Positions 1 through 11,700 of a stretch of DNA of 64,000 bases are shown here, in pieces. Source of the stretch: Cristatella mucedo (Eukaryota > Bryozoa > Phylactolaemata > Cristatellidae); assembly GCA_009760855.2 (NCBI GenBank), contig WPIO01000014.1, forward strand, positions 5,376,001 to 5,440,000. Direction: 5' to 3'. The stretch's first letter is position 1, and every line of letters starts with the position of its first letter. The position numbers and the translations under genes are program-made. The notes below the pieces were generated by a model. The model made no database searches. It was not told the origin of the DNA and saw only the letters and a program-made list of their open reading frames with translations.

Positions 1-1262
1 TGATCTTTCGGCAGTGCCCAATACTACTGATCACCAAATCCTTGTCGAGCACCTTCCATCTCGTCTGGACATCACTGGAATAGCACAGTACTGGTTTAGG
101 TCCTATCTCAGTGGGAGACTCCAGAGCATTGATGTAAACAGACACAAGATCCTCAGAGGGTTCACTAAAGTACAGTGCACCTCAGGGCTCTCTGCTTAGT
201 CTGCTTCTATTCCCAATTTATACCCTCCCTCTTGCCGTTGGGATCGCCAAGCACAATATAGACTTTCACTGCTGCATGTACTACTGACATCTTCAAATGA
301 ATGGAGCAAACTTTCTCTCAAATTTAATGACAATAAGACCAATTTAGTAGTTATTGGCAAACCAAGTTTGACAGAGAAATTGGAAAGCTTAACAGGCTCA
401 GCCAGCATACCCCCTGTAGCATCTGCATGAAATCTAGGTGACATGTTTCATAGTGACCTTTCACTAGACAACTACACCAGCTCCGCAATCAAGTCTGCCG
501 ATTTTCAGCTACATAACATTGTTAAAATTCGGGCATGCTTAGACAGGGAGACTAAATTCAAACGGGTCCATGCCTTTGTGAAATCCCATCTCGACTTCGG
601 CAACTCACTGCTTGCTGGTCTACCGGCCTGTAGTATAAGGCACTTACAGTTGGTGCAAAACTGCAGCTAGGCTCGGCTGTCGTGAGCATCGCACTTGCCA
701 CATTAAACCACTTCTCGCCGATCTGCAATAGCTTCTAATCAAGCAGCGTACCGACTTGGTTCTGTCACTCGCTTTTAGGTCCCATCGTTCAATGGCTCTA
801 GACTACCTATCGGAACTACTCGCCCACCAGGCTAGGCATCCTAGCAACTACTTTTGACTCAAAAATGGTTTAGCTATACCTCGAATGAACCTCAAATCCT
901 TAGGAGTACGTGACTTTAGTTCTTATGCTCCCAAAGCATGAACTCAATCCAGGCTGGCGTTACGACATCCCCTGACTTGACATTTAAAAGCTAAAACGCA
1001 CCTGTTTCTCACAGTATTTGGTGGATCCCTGTGATTTGTCCTCTGTGTGCTTATACAGGCAGACACTGTGCATGCTGCCACTAATCATACTTGCATGTTG
1101 TAACCTGCATGTTACCTTTAACCATGTTATGCTTGTTGACCTGTCGACTTGATCATCAACCATCTGATCATGCTTCCCTTATAGCAAATGCAAAGTGCTA
1201 ATAAAGAGATTAAGTTTTCTGAAGGGACTATACAAATATATTTTATTATCCTTATTATTAAA
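1..1262 (+). mobile_element. LINE-A (L2/CR1-like non-LTR retrotransposon), cut by window edge
   Basis: Decayed reverse transcriptase reads from the DLSA...DHQIL block through WFRSYLSGRLQSIDVNR near 100-160. The RT C-terminal part follows (VHAFVKSHLDFGNSLLAGLP, 560-640). It ends in the family 3' tail at about 1183-1262, with T/A-rich (ATT)-like repeats. There are frameshifts and stops, so it is inactive. The family assignment rests on the domain order and the hairpin tail. Confidence 0.85.
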
Positions 1263-2619
1263 CGACCAGCATACTTACTTCTATCATGACAGCCATTTGT
1301 TGAAGCTGGGCAAGCAAAGCTTTGTGCTTCTGAATAAGCTCCTCGTACCTGCAACAGGAAACGAGCACCGGGTGTCACGGAGATACTTTTGGTAGCTGGC
1401 ACGTGGTTCTGCATTATCGGGCCACAACGCATAAAGAGACACGGGCATGCAAGTTCCGTTATTTAACACTTAGTGAGCATTTGGTCACACTGCAATTCTT
1501 CTAGAGCTCGGGATCTGCAAATGCTAAGGGAAACCACTACTAAGAACCTGAATTATTCGTTGCATTTAATCATCCCCTGTGCAGTAACTATAACAACTGA
1601 CCTACCGGCAACCGTGCTAAGTCTTCGCAGGCATGGAGGTAGATTAGGTGTTCATTGGAGTTATCCTGTTGTCAGCCGGGATTTAAAGGAGCGAGTCTCT
1701 GTCAAGGACACCCGGCCCCTTTAAATCGCACCACTTCAGCTTAATATCACATGGAGGTCAACTGATACAGAATCTATTAGCTGCAATCACCGCTAGCGAC
1801 GACCGTTTAAGCTACAAGCGTTAGTATTCTCCTCCCTGGCTGCTTGGCATGCCCACCAGGCCAAGCCGAATCACGGCTAGCTAATTTCTGGCTTCGCATT
1901 ATGAGGCATAATTGACTCCTTTTTACATACATTTAAGATAACATGCGTAAAACGATATAGAAGCGATATTTATTCACCATGGAAGCACGAATGGATGCAA
2001 CTTTGCCCATGCTATGCAGAATAGCCGGACCTGGGAGCACTTCCGGTAACACATAATTTTGGCCAGCATGAGTTCGTCGGTCATGCACCTGATAGGCTCC
2101 CTTTGCATTTGTATCAGTGAGATACCCGACTACTAGCCTAGCCACGCTTTGCTTACCACAAGGACATGCCACGTTATAGCTCGCTGTGGAGTGCTTGCTT
2201 TTGCAAATAGATCACTATGTGGCAAAGCACTCGGGTTGCTGGCGGACGCCAGGCTGGTAATTTCGGCCTTATTATTCGTCGTGGATTTGTGCGGCCATTT
2301 GTTAGCAACAGACAAAATACACAGAGAATGCTAAGAGTAGTCAAAATGGTGCATATACACGCGCATTTATATTAAGTATAGTCATATATGTATATATATA
2401 TATCAATTACAGAGATATCAGTGACAATGATTTGGTCCAAATTGCAAGTATAGAACATGGGTCACTCAAGAGTCCTCCCATAGGTAAAAGTGGCCTTAAA
2501 AGGGAGATGCTGTTAAATAATTTCTTCATTGTTATCTGCACCAGGTAAATAAATAGAGAAACTTAATGACTGAGAGAGTTGAGAGAAAAAAAAGAGAGTG
2601 AGACAGAACAATTGAGAGA

Positions 2620-2620
<1 letters not shown>
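1263..2620. other. intergenic, nothing recognised
   Basis: Only short open frames and a small (TA)n near 2390; no family recognised. Confidence 0.35.

Positions 2621-2621
<1 letters not shown>

Positions 2622-2658
<37 letters not shown>
2622..2658. repeat. (GA)n microsatellite
   Basis: Eighteen or so GA units. Confidence 0.9.
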
Positions 2659-3177
2659 AAGAGAAGCATACATTGACCCAGCTCTGCTGCCATGAGGCAA
2701 ATGCTGCTACAGCGCAACACTGGCACGCGAGCATCAACTGATCTAGCAGGCTGTCGGTGCAAGTGTCGCATCGGCTAGCCACACTAAGCACCTCGCCATG
2801 GCTAACCCGCGCGACATGTCACCCGATGTCGCAGCTTGAACTGCTTGAAGCCGTGCGAACGGAGCGGCAAAAGCCTAATCACATCAGCCTTCAACAGGCA
2901 TCGTGCCGAGTCAGCAGCGAGCGAGCAAGAGCACATCGCGCAGCCAAAGCCACCAAAGGTCACGGGAGCGTGACTCGCCAAGTCGCAGCCACCACGGTGC
3001 GACGATGGAGTGCACCGTGTGTGCAAAAGCAAGCGAACGCCCCACTGACGGCTCTCTCTCTCTCTCTCTCTAAACGCTCGCAAGAAAGTGCACGAGAAAA
3101 AGAACGGTATTCTGTCGCTCTAGAAAAAATCCGCACGCACGAGCGCAAGCAGGCATCGCACTTTTTCTCCAGGATTT

Positions 3178-3310
3178 GAACCGATGCTGCTTTTGCTTTG
3201 AACAGCTCCCTCTGCTTCTGCGTGTCCAGGAGTCGCTGCTCAATCTGACTGAGAGCCGCTGCGTCCGACTCGCCATCCTTCGTAGAATCGTCGTGCTCCT
3301 GCAACGACAT
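3178..3310 (-). other. possible first coding exon, unidentified
   Basis: On the - strand an ATG at 3310 opens MSLQEHDDSTKDGESDAAAL and a hydrophilic helix-like stretch (SQIEQRLLDTQKQREL). It sits in a CpG-richer region (about 2,750-3,620). No good donor or further exon was found. Confidence 0.25.
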
Positions 3311-3784
3311 TCAACCAGTGGCAGTCTGAGAAGTCGGACAGAAAATGCGTCGCATCGGCGGCCCTTCTCCTGCCACTGCCCGCGACGACTCGGCGAGGCT
3401 CACGCATCCGCCATAACAGATCGAACGCGCCTTGCAGCCACTCACATCAGCTGCACGGCACTAGGGCATCCTGCCAGGGCCGCTCAATGCCCTAGCGTCT
3501 GCTCACGGCAGGTGCCGTCTCATCTCTTCGCAACAACGCAAGAGGGCGAATCGGATCTCGCTCGAGACGATCTATTACTCAACTTCGGGCGAAACTCGGG
3601 TCATGCGGCATAGGAAGCGATCAGAACTTCCGGATTGCAAAAAGCCTAACTTATTGGCTATTAAGAGGTCCCTGCAGGTGCTAGGTGCTGACGTTATTAG
3701 TTAGGTATCATCAGCACTCTTAAAACAATAGACAGAGTACTCTACTGCCAGTGAAGACATTATCGAGCACCACGGCCACGGCTG

Positions 3785-3990
3785 GTCCATGCATTTGTGA
3801 ATCCCATCTAGACTTCTGCAACTCGCTACATGCAGGTTCTCCCTGCCTGTGCAATGAGGCACCGATTAGAGTGGGTACCAAACTCGGCGGCCGAGGCTCG
3901 TCCAGTCATGAGCATCCTCACTGACACATTACCTCACTTCTTACCAGTCGACGATGGCTCCCCTTCATGCTTAGCAGCGACTTTTCGCAT
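3785..3990 (+). mobile_element. LINE-A fragment (RT C-terminal part)
   Basis: Contains decayed VHAF, LPACA and NSAA blocks of the LINE-A C-terminal domain. It has no tail and is interrupted on both sides. Confidence 0.6.
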
Positions 3991-4129
3991 GTTCGGGAGA
4001 TGTTGTAGCATTTACTATGAGCCGAGAACAGTTTATTATCGTCTCCCAAATAAGGTTGGCTTTAGCAGCTGTGAAATATAACATGACTCTGGATGCATGC
4101 TGAAAGCTGACGACTCAATGTCCCAGTGA

Positions 4130-4200
4130 ATGCTAGAAGTTATTAAAACACTTCAAGAGCATGTTTTCAGTGTTGCAAGAAGAAGATAAAGTCAATCTGA
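4130..4200 (+). mobile_element. possible Tc1-like element terminal fragment
   Basis: The stretch around catgttttcagtgttg and gaagataaagtcaat resembles the sequence at 10425-10480, just past the Tc1-like transposase. It may be another copy of the same terminal sequence. Confidence 0.3.
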
Positions 4201-4674
4201 TGCCGGGCTAGCAGCATGATGAAAGTATTTCCGGTCTTCGAAAATAACTTTGCGGTTGCGTGTATCTAGGCTTGCTGTCCGAAATTTCTTTCGACAAAAG
4301 GGACTCCTATACCTGTAAGCGCTTCTGATTGATCGGCTGGTATAAGCTTCCATAATCTGTCCTGGCTAAGAAATAGAACCAAACTTAACTAACGGCAGAG
4401 AACACAGACCATTCCCAGGGTGAAGCTGACCGCAAAGACCAATGGAAAATAAAAAAATGTGGATGTGGCTTGATGGTGAACGTGCTGCTAGCAAACCCAG
4501 CCAGGTTACAAGCCTCAGTTGTTGGTAATTGGGGGCTTGGCATTCTCTCCCACCCCTGAGGGTTCAGGCACGAGGCAGGCTGTAGTCACAGAGTCAAACA
4601 GAGAGCTCAAACTAGAGGGCAACAACAGCAGGCACCGATGGTACAGTTGCACAGAAACTGATCGTCCGGACTAG

Positions 4675-5250
4675 AATAATAATAATAATAATAACATACT
4701 TAATAAAGCGCCCTCAGAGAACTCAAATCTCTTTCTAGGCGCTTTACATTTGTTGCAAAGGAAACACGATCAGGGTGGTTAGTAGTGGCGTGCTCAATAA
4801 GCAACAAGAATAACATGGTTAGTGGCAGTATTCATAGTGTCAGCACGCATAAGCATACAAACGACGAATCACATGGATCTACTAAATGCTGTCATAAATA
4901 GGTGCGTTTTTAATTTCTTATAAATGTGGTAAAGTCAGGGGATGTCGTGATGCAAGTCGGGAGTGAGTTCCAGGCTTGGAAGTATACGAACTAAATTCAC
5001 AGTCTCCAGAAGATTTGAGGTTTGTATGAGGTATAAGTAAACAGTTAGATTCCGAAAAGCGGGTGTATGGTGCTTAGCCTCGTGTGGCAGTAGAACTGAT
5101 AGGTAGGCTGGAGCCAAAGAATGAAGTGACCTAAAAGTGAGCAACAAAACCTTGAAGTCGATGCGTTGCTTGACTGGTAGCCAGTGCAGGTCGACGAGAA
5201 GTGGTGTGATGTGACAACTGTGACGCTCACGACAGAGAATAGGGGGCAAT
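4675..5250 (-). mobile_element. LINE-A 3' fragment
   Basis: Read on the - strand it runs from RT C-terminal codons (ITPLLVDLHWLPVKQRIDFK, about 5150-5210) to the hairpin tail and (ATT)n at 4675-4750. Frame is broken. Confidence 0.85.
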
Positions 5251-5384
5251 ACAGCATCCGTGTATCAGTAGTGCAAACTATTCATCTAAGCTAGCAGGTA
5301 TCAGGCTGGCCAACTGATATGCGCACAGATGGACAGGCTATGCTGCTATGAATTCTCAAGAAAGCCAAAACCAGAGGCTGAAGC

Positions 5385-5500
5385 CACAGGGTGCTCGCTT
5401 CTGACGACCGAGGTCGTAAGCTCAAGCCCTTTGGCATATGTGAAGTGCCTGGACAGCGATTCAGTTCTCTTAGGGCTTTACACAAATACACTATATATTT
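5385..5500 (+). mobile_element. SINE-2 (tRNA-derived, LINE-A-like tail)
   Basis: A B-box-like region (gaggtcgtaagctcaagccc) is followed by ggcatatgtgaagtgcctgg and a tail gattcagttctcttaggg that resembles the LINE-A 3' hairpin. Confidence 0.55.
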
Positions 5501-5699
5501 ATTGTATATCGTGATCTCTGCAAAGTGAATGATTTCGGTCACTCTCTGACAACAACAGGGGCCTGTTTACATTAGGAACTCCAACCATTACAATAGTATA
5601 TAGTTCACTTTATGGTGCACATTCACTTGTACCCATAATTCGTTTATCTTGAATTGCAGCATACAAGTAGAAGTTAAGATTAGCCGATTCAACAGCCTC

Positions 5700-5830
5700 G
5701 TTATGTAGCAGCAGAAGAGCCTTTGCAGTTATTATCCCTTGCAGCTGGCAATAAAAGATTGTCTGTTGCAGGACTCAAACCGACGACCTGGGTCAAGTGC
5801 AAGCACTTCATCCCTATATTAAGACCAGGG
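5700..5830 (-). mobile_element. SINE-1 copy (tRNA-derived)
   Basis: On the - strand this matches the SINE-1 body: a Pol III B-box-like gguttgagtcc region, then a segment ending aaaggctcttc. It is diverged from the copy at 17697. Confidence 0.45.
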
Positions 5831-5929
5831 GAATAGATGTGATGCTACTATCTATTTCCAGCTGAGAAATGCCATTCGCATAGAATCACTAGACATTGGA
5901 ATCATAGCAGTCTTGCTTGGTGCACCGTG

Positions 5930-6050
5930 CCACCCTGGTTTGGCCCACGGGTAAGGTGCCAGCCTTTCTCGAACGAGGTCTTGGGCTTGAGCCCTGCGGC
6001 ATATGCAATTCACCTGGATTGAGACTAATTCTCTCGGGTCACAATGCAAA
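5930..6050 (+). mobile_element. SINE-2 copy
   Basis: Begins ccctggtttggcccacgggt, continues through ttgagccctgcggcatatg, and ends with gagactaattctctcggg. It is the same arrangement as the copy at 8798. Confidence 0.55.
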
Positions 6051-6246
6051 TGGATGTTTTCGATTTTTGTCACGCTTTTGTCCGCTTATTTCCCATACTA
6101 ATCGAGAAAAGAGAAAGGAGTTCTGGAGGTGGAGGCACAGCAAAGTGGGACAGCGTTCGGCTGCTTATAACGCTAAGCACTAAAGTGCTTGTCCCGAGTC
6201 AATCAGACTCGTGAGCATTCAAGTAGCTTGACGGCAACTGCAGCTT

Positions 6247-6308
6247 GACCGAGTGAGACTTCCCACTCGGTCAGCAGAGAGCCACGGGAGGCTTGTGGCT
6301 CTCTGCTG
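6247..6308. repeat. two adjacent perfect hairpins
   Basis: GACCGAGTG (6247-6255) pairs with CACTCGGTC (6264-6272). Immediately after, CAGCAGAGAGCCAC (6272-6285) pairs with GTGGCTCTCTGCTG (6295-6308) across a 9-nt loop. No gene is recognised nearby. Confidence 0.8.
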
Positions 6309-6309
6309 G

Positions 6310-7680
6310 CGGCGCTGACCCAGCCTCCGAGGCTTGCAACGCCGATATGCTTACTTCGTTGGATGAATATGTCGTAACCGAGCAACAAGCGTAAGCCACG
6401 GGAATTGAAGTGGGAAGAAATGGAGCAGACGATGTCGACGCTGAAGAAGCAGCACTGGCAGAGGAGGGGGAGGCGCCAATGCTGCACCAGCCAATCGGAG
6501 CACGGAAGTGGTGGGCAGCTGTCGCGTCGGCAGCTTAGCTGGGCTGGTGAGGTGTATGCGCACTCGCAATGGTTGCTGTGCTGTGCTGCGCATCCACTCA
6601 CGACCACATTTAAGCGTTAAGATAAAGAGGTGACAATCGATTGGGACTGCAGCGTCACTTTTCCACGCTCGAAGCATGAGCCGTCGATGCCGGTTACTCC
6701 GTACAGGTACATGCATTCCCAGAAGTTAACCCATCTGTAGGAATCGGTCATGGCTATGGAGTCATTTCCTACCCCCTGGTTTAAGGGCCACTAGTCATTG
6801 GCATCAGCAAGGAGTAGCAATCGGTGGAGCAAATCCAGCCCGATGCAGGCATTTGCCACACTGGTCGGTGATACAGGAGTGCCCAATAGACAGAGCTCGG
6901 ATGCTACTACGCATGACAAGTGGCCACCGAGCGTTGGCTGCTATCAGTATTCCTTCGGTAGCTGCAGCCATCAGCCTCGTACGCATGCAGCCTCACTTCC
7001 GACACAAGGCAGAATACTCTGCCGATGATTAGAACAAAAGATGGGCAGCGATTTGCAATGATACTGCAGCTCAGCCCTAGCAAGACCGATGCAACAGTGT
7101 TGCAAATTGGTCCAGTAAATTAAAGAAATTCGGAGTGGGCACCCGAGCAAGCACCCTTAAGTATAATGCTACAGTTAGACAGTCCAACGGATGTGCCTCC
7201 CACTAGGCCAACTGCAGCTGATATTTATGACGATAATGGATGTTATTGGCCAAACTTCTTTGACGAGCATAAATAACGGGCAACAAAAATTGCAAGATGC
7301 ATTTACACGGCCTAGCTTTTTTTTAATGCTGCCTATCCAACTTGCAAGACCATCAAAGGAATTGAGCAAAGTTAAAGGGCTCCATAGGCTCCATAAAGGG
7401 CTCCATGCAAGAACCACACCCACACTAGCAGCCCTAGAGAGGCTATTCACTGATTCTATTGAGGCTATACATAGCTTAGTGGCTCAGGAGTGCCGCCCTT
7501 CTGAAATGATGGATGATCACACCACCACAAGGAGACATTTACTAAGGGTTAGTGTGCATCATGCACACAGAAATGATCAAAATCAACCCTATTTCAGGTC
7601 ATAAATATAGGGTATTTAAAAATCTGGAGGACTTTTCAGAATCAAGCCTTAAGGAATAAGTTTAAATATAATTCATTTGC
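6310..7680. other. intergenic stretch without a recognised gene
   Basis: Several open frames occur, including a GC-rich Glu/Ala-coding run near 6405-6540 and an open frame at 7191-7604. None resembles a family I know and none shows paired splice sites with conserved coding. Confidence 0.4.
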
Positions 7681-7682
7681 AA

Positions 7683-7902
7683 TGCACCTATTAATCCCAG
7701 CATTTAGTGGGTCCCTGTGACTCGTCCTTTATGTGCTTATGCGTGCTGATACTGTGCATGCTGCCGCTAACCATACTGGCATGCTGAAGGTGTGCATGTC
7801 ACCCTTAACCATTCGATCGTGCTTCCTTTGCTGCAATTGTAAAGCGCCTAGAAAGAGATTGAGTTCTCTGAGGGCACTTTATCAAATGTATTATTATTAT
7901 TG
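7683..7902 (+). mobile_element. LINE-A 3' end
   Basis: Starts near gcatttagtgggtccc, the end of the LINE-A ORF. It then has the 3' UTR and the full hairpin aaagcgcc...gggcac(t)tt, ending with (ATT)n. Confidence 0.85.
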
Positions 7903-8015
7903 CACCTTAAGAGAGCTTACTTAATCTCTATCCGGGGCTTCACAGATGCTGCAGGGCTGGACTCAACGACCTCGGCAGTCAAGAGCACCTTAACCCGCTG
8001 GCCACCCCAGGGTAA
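7903..8015 (-). mobile_element. SINE-2 copy, tail-to-tail with LINE-A
   Basis: On the - strand it reads ccagcgggttaaggtgctc, then gaggtcgttgagtccagccc, then gatagagattaag. Its tail touches the (ATT)n of the + strand LINE-A at 7902. Confidence 0.5.
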
Positions 8016-8797
8016 AATCGGATTAAAATGTGAGACTTTTCAGTGAAGAGGGTGCGTCACGTGCTCGAAACCTCGAGGCAAGTTTGTATTGCCCCTTTCT
8101 GGTCAATCGGGTATGAACGGGCTCCGCTGCACTGTGCCAAAGGCTAAGGAGCTTAGACTTTGCCTTGGTACTCGGCTAGTCACTCACAAAGCAAGGCTCG
8201 CGAGCAATCGAAAGATCGCTCGTACACTTGGAATGAGGGAACGTTGTGTCCTGCATATCTAATCTGGCAAAGTACACTGGGAGGGCTCCACTAGCAGCAC
8301 CAGCTGCCTAGGCCGCTAGAACAAGAAATCGGGCTGAGAGGACCACCTCGGCTGCTGAAGATGGCTATGCTCTGCAATAGGAAGGCCAGCTAGGCCGAGC
8401 TAGGGCGGTCGCACGAAGGCACTACAGGGACCGAAATTGACTGGCAAACAATTCGGCAGTGACTTTCGGAGGATATCATTTTCCCATGAGTGGCCAAGAA
8501 ACCGCTCAGGCAGAGTATGGTGCATAAAGCTGAAATGCTGCAGCTGAGCCAAAAGCCGAGCCAACTGGACATCTGAATATTGATGCTCGGTTAGTTGGGC
8601 AGACGGAAGCTACTTTCAATCGTTGGTAATAAAAAAACGCTAGTTTTTAATAAGTCGAAGAAAATGTGAAGAATACAGAGATGACTGTCTGCAGCTATTG
8701 AAACACAAAACGAGACAAGACCATATTGAACAATTTTTTGTGTCATTCCGAGATAAAAAAGATAACACGGCTGACTACAAGGAGAGCCTCTGATTGC

Positions 8798-8930
8798 CAC
8801 CCTGGTTTGGTCCAAGGGGTAACGTGTTCGCCTTTGAAGACCGGGGTCATGTGTCTGAGGCTTGTGGCATATGTGAAATGCTTCCATAGAGATTAAGTTG
8901 TCTTATGATGATATACAAATAAAGCACACA
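8798..8930 (+). mobile_element. SINE-2 copy
   Basis: Begins caccctggtttggtccaagg and contains gaccggggtcatgtgtctga as a degenerate B box. It then has ggcatatgtgaaatgc, a LINE-A-like agagattaagttgtctta, and a CA-rich end. Confidence 0.55.
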
Positions 8931-9097
8931 CACATATACACCCACCAGCAAAAGTATTTACGAGATGCATTAAACCTGCATAAGTCTACTTAGTAACTAT
9001 TCATTCACTCTCGGAGGTCCCCCATCGGTGTGGGCCGGCTTTTACATAGACCTGATTGTTTACATAAAAAATTGACCCAATGTCGATGGGTGTGTCT

Positions 9098-10455
9098 ACG
9101 GTAACTGTTGAAAACAAAAACACCCCGGCAGCCTGGAACTATGTTACCTTTAAAAATGGTCGGGCTTGAGTTTTTACTCTGCCGATGATTACAACAAACT
9201 TTCAGCTCGACTATCGTAGTTGCAATTCAAACGGCCAGGGATTATTCTGCGAATTCGCTTGTGTGTTGGAGGGAAGTCATTTTTGCACTTAATAGCCACA
9301 CCACTCGTGTGGAGCTACTCCTACAGTGCTTATCTGCCATGGGAAAGACAAACGAGCTAAACAGTGAAATCGAAGGCCGAATCGTCGCTTATCCCAAGAT
9401 GGGTCTTGGCAAACGTGAAGGTGGCATGGAAGCTTCCTTTAGGTGTGAGGGGTCGGTCAGGTATAACCTGTCGTATTTTCAGGGTGATAGAATGGACGCC
9501 TTACCACGTTCCGGCCGCCCATGCTCGACGACAAAAAAAAGACGACCGTCTGCTAAAAATGGCTGCACTTAGTCAAAGAAAAGCACCACTTCGAGCTCTC
9601 TCTCTCCAAGAACTTATAAGAGGTCACCGGCAAAGCTGTAAGTGTTGCTACGGTTTGCAGGAGGCTTACAGAGCACGGAATTTACAGAAGAGTTAGTAAA
9701 CGCAAACCGTTAACGAACGACAGCGAAATTGCCATCTGCAGTGGGCTCGAAAACACGCCCACTTTATAGCTGCTGACTGGAGCAGTATTCTATGGACCAA
9801 TGAAAATAAATTTATGGTCCACAAAGATGGCAAGTGGAGGTCTTTCGTCAGTAGAAGAAAAGATGAAAAGTACCATCCGGACTGCTTGCAATCTACGCTC
9901 AAATAAGGAGGTGGAAGTGTGCTTGCTTGGTCTTGCTTTTCGGCTTCCGACTTAGGTACTCGACACCGAATCAACGGGATTATGGGCAGGAACGTGTTCA
10001 TGGACACCGTCAAAAATGTTGGCACGCCCTGTGCCAGACCTCTTGTGGGGAGGACTACGTTTAGCAAATAGATAATGATCCCAAGCATACTGAAAGTGCA
10101 ATGAAGAAATTCTCTGCCGATTCAGGTGTCCGAGTCCTTAGTTGGCCAAGCCAATCTCCAGATCTCAACCCTATTGAACATCTGTGGTACAGGTTGGAGC
10201 GCTCACTTAGAGCTGAGAACAGCATCTCGTCTTCCCCCGAGCAGCTTTTTGGTCGGCTTAAGCATCTGTGGGACTGCATTACTCCGGATGTTTGCCAGAA
10301 GCTGACTGAGTCGATGCCTTGGCGAATACCCGAAGTCATAAAGAACAGGGGTGGTCCGACCTCATAGTGATGCGAGTACCCATTAGTGCATATATAACCT
10401 TAGTTCTGATAATAGAAAAAATTAAAACACCTCGTGTGCATGTTTTCAGTGCTGT
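9098..10455 (+). mobile_element. Tc1-like DNA transposon, inactive
   Basis: An N-terminal HTH-type start (MGKTNELNSEIEGRIVAYPK) begins at 9340. LPRSGRP lies near 9505, then DDE-fold blocks DWSSILW (about 9776), DNDPKH (about 10076) and SPDLNPIEHLW (10154-10186). The frame is broken several times. The residue after ILW, normally the first catalytic Asp, reads Asn. The second Asp and the Glu are kept, with DD34E-type spacing expected for the family. The ends are tentative: short similar sequences aactgttgaaaaca near 9105 and catgttttcagtgctg near 10439 are inverted to each other. Confidence 0.75.
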
Positions 10456-10459
10456 TTGA

Positions 10460-11700
10460 CGAAGATCGAGTCAATCAACTGATGGGACAGGCTTGGTGGT
10501 GGTACCTATTCACTCTCGTAAATACTTTTGCATTGAGTGTATATATATCCGGTTTGCAATGCCCAGCCCTGCCATGCTTTTCATTACTTATAAAGAAAGA
10601 AAAGGTACAAAGCAAAGGCAGCAGTCGCCATCGCCAACGCCCATGAAAGAAGGTGCTGCTCCAGCGTCAGTCAGGCCAATCGGATGCTTTCATGTTAACT
10701 TTATAGCCGATGGTAATTAATTACAAAACAGCTCAACCAGGCCAGCCTCCACAGCCTTCCCCATCTCTGCCTACAATTGATGGTCGTGTTTGTGAATCCG
10801 ACAAGCTAACGCACAGATTCGCGTGCCGAGCCGACATCAGCTAAGCGCTGCCATCACAGCCACTAGTTCGACTGTCATAGCTCAACTTCACAGCTTCACA
10901 GCGTCCTCAGCATCAGCGACCACGTTAGATCTTAAGGCTGTGTGAGCAGTGTATCAAGCTGAGGTGAGAGAGGAGTCAACATTCTACGATAACCAGTACC
11001 ACGTAGTAGAAGTTGCCACACTCTCTTACCAATGGGTCACATTTAAACAGGCGAATGATGGCACAGGCATCTCTACGACAAACCAAGCTACCCAATGACT
11101 CTCAAGCAACTACATGGCCTGTCACACGCCTAGTTAGACAAAAATCCGAACTCGAGTGCACACGCGCGAACACACACACACTCTCACACTCACTAGCCAG
11201 CTAAAGCGCGGAAGGATACGGTGCTATGCGACAAATAGTGCAAGCTCGCATAGGCGAAAAGCGTCGGAGCAGTCTGGAGAGCGTAGAGTGAAGATGAGCC
11301 GCATCAGTGCGAGGCTGACCAACTCGGTGAACTAAGCCTTCGATTGGAAGTAAGAGGATGCTGAGCAATCACTGGCTTGGCTAAATCTACTATTTTCCCA
11401 GCTGATTACGGTTCACGCAAGGTAATTGAAAAAAGGAGCGACGATCGGTCGTATATAAGCTGCCTGCGATGCTGGGGCGATAACCTGTATTTTACCGGGC
11501 GAATCGCTTAGTCTCGAAGCGAGCAATCGCACGCTCGAGCTCAACCTCAAGATCAGGGCGCGGCTTTCAGAGAGAGGCAGAGACAGAGGCAGAGACAGAG
11601 AGACAGAGAGAGGACCTGGATTATTTCGATCATAAAGAAGCGCCTTCCAGTCGCCAATGGCCGAACGGGCGAAAAGCATGGGGCCGCGAATTTCGAACGC
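10460..11700. other. intergenic stretch without a recognised gene
   Basis: Contains a short (CA)n patch near 11165-11195 and a (GAGACA)n patch at 11566-11613. I see no conserved coding sequence. Confidence 0.4.
11566..11613. repeat. (GAGACA)n microsatellite
   Basis: Purine-rich repeats of gagaca and gagagg. Confidence 0.8.

Noticed and set aside
8130-8570. second transposase remnant
   Set aside because: A short stretch resembles a transposase HTH, but the frames are too broken and no DDE motif is visible.
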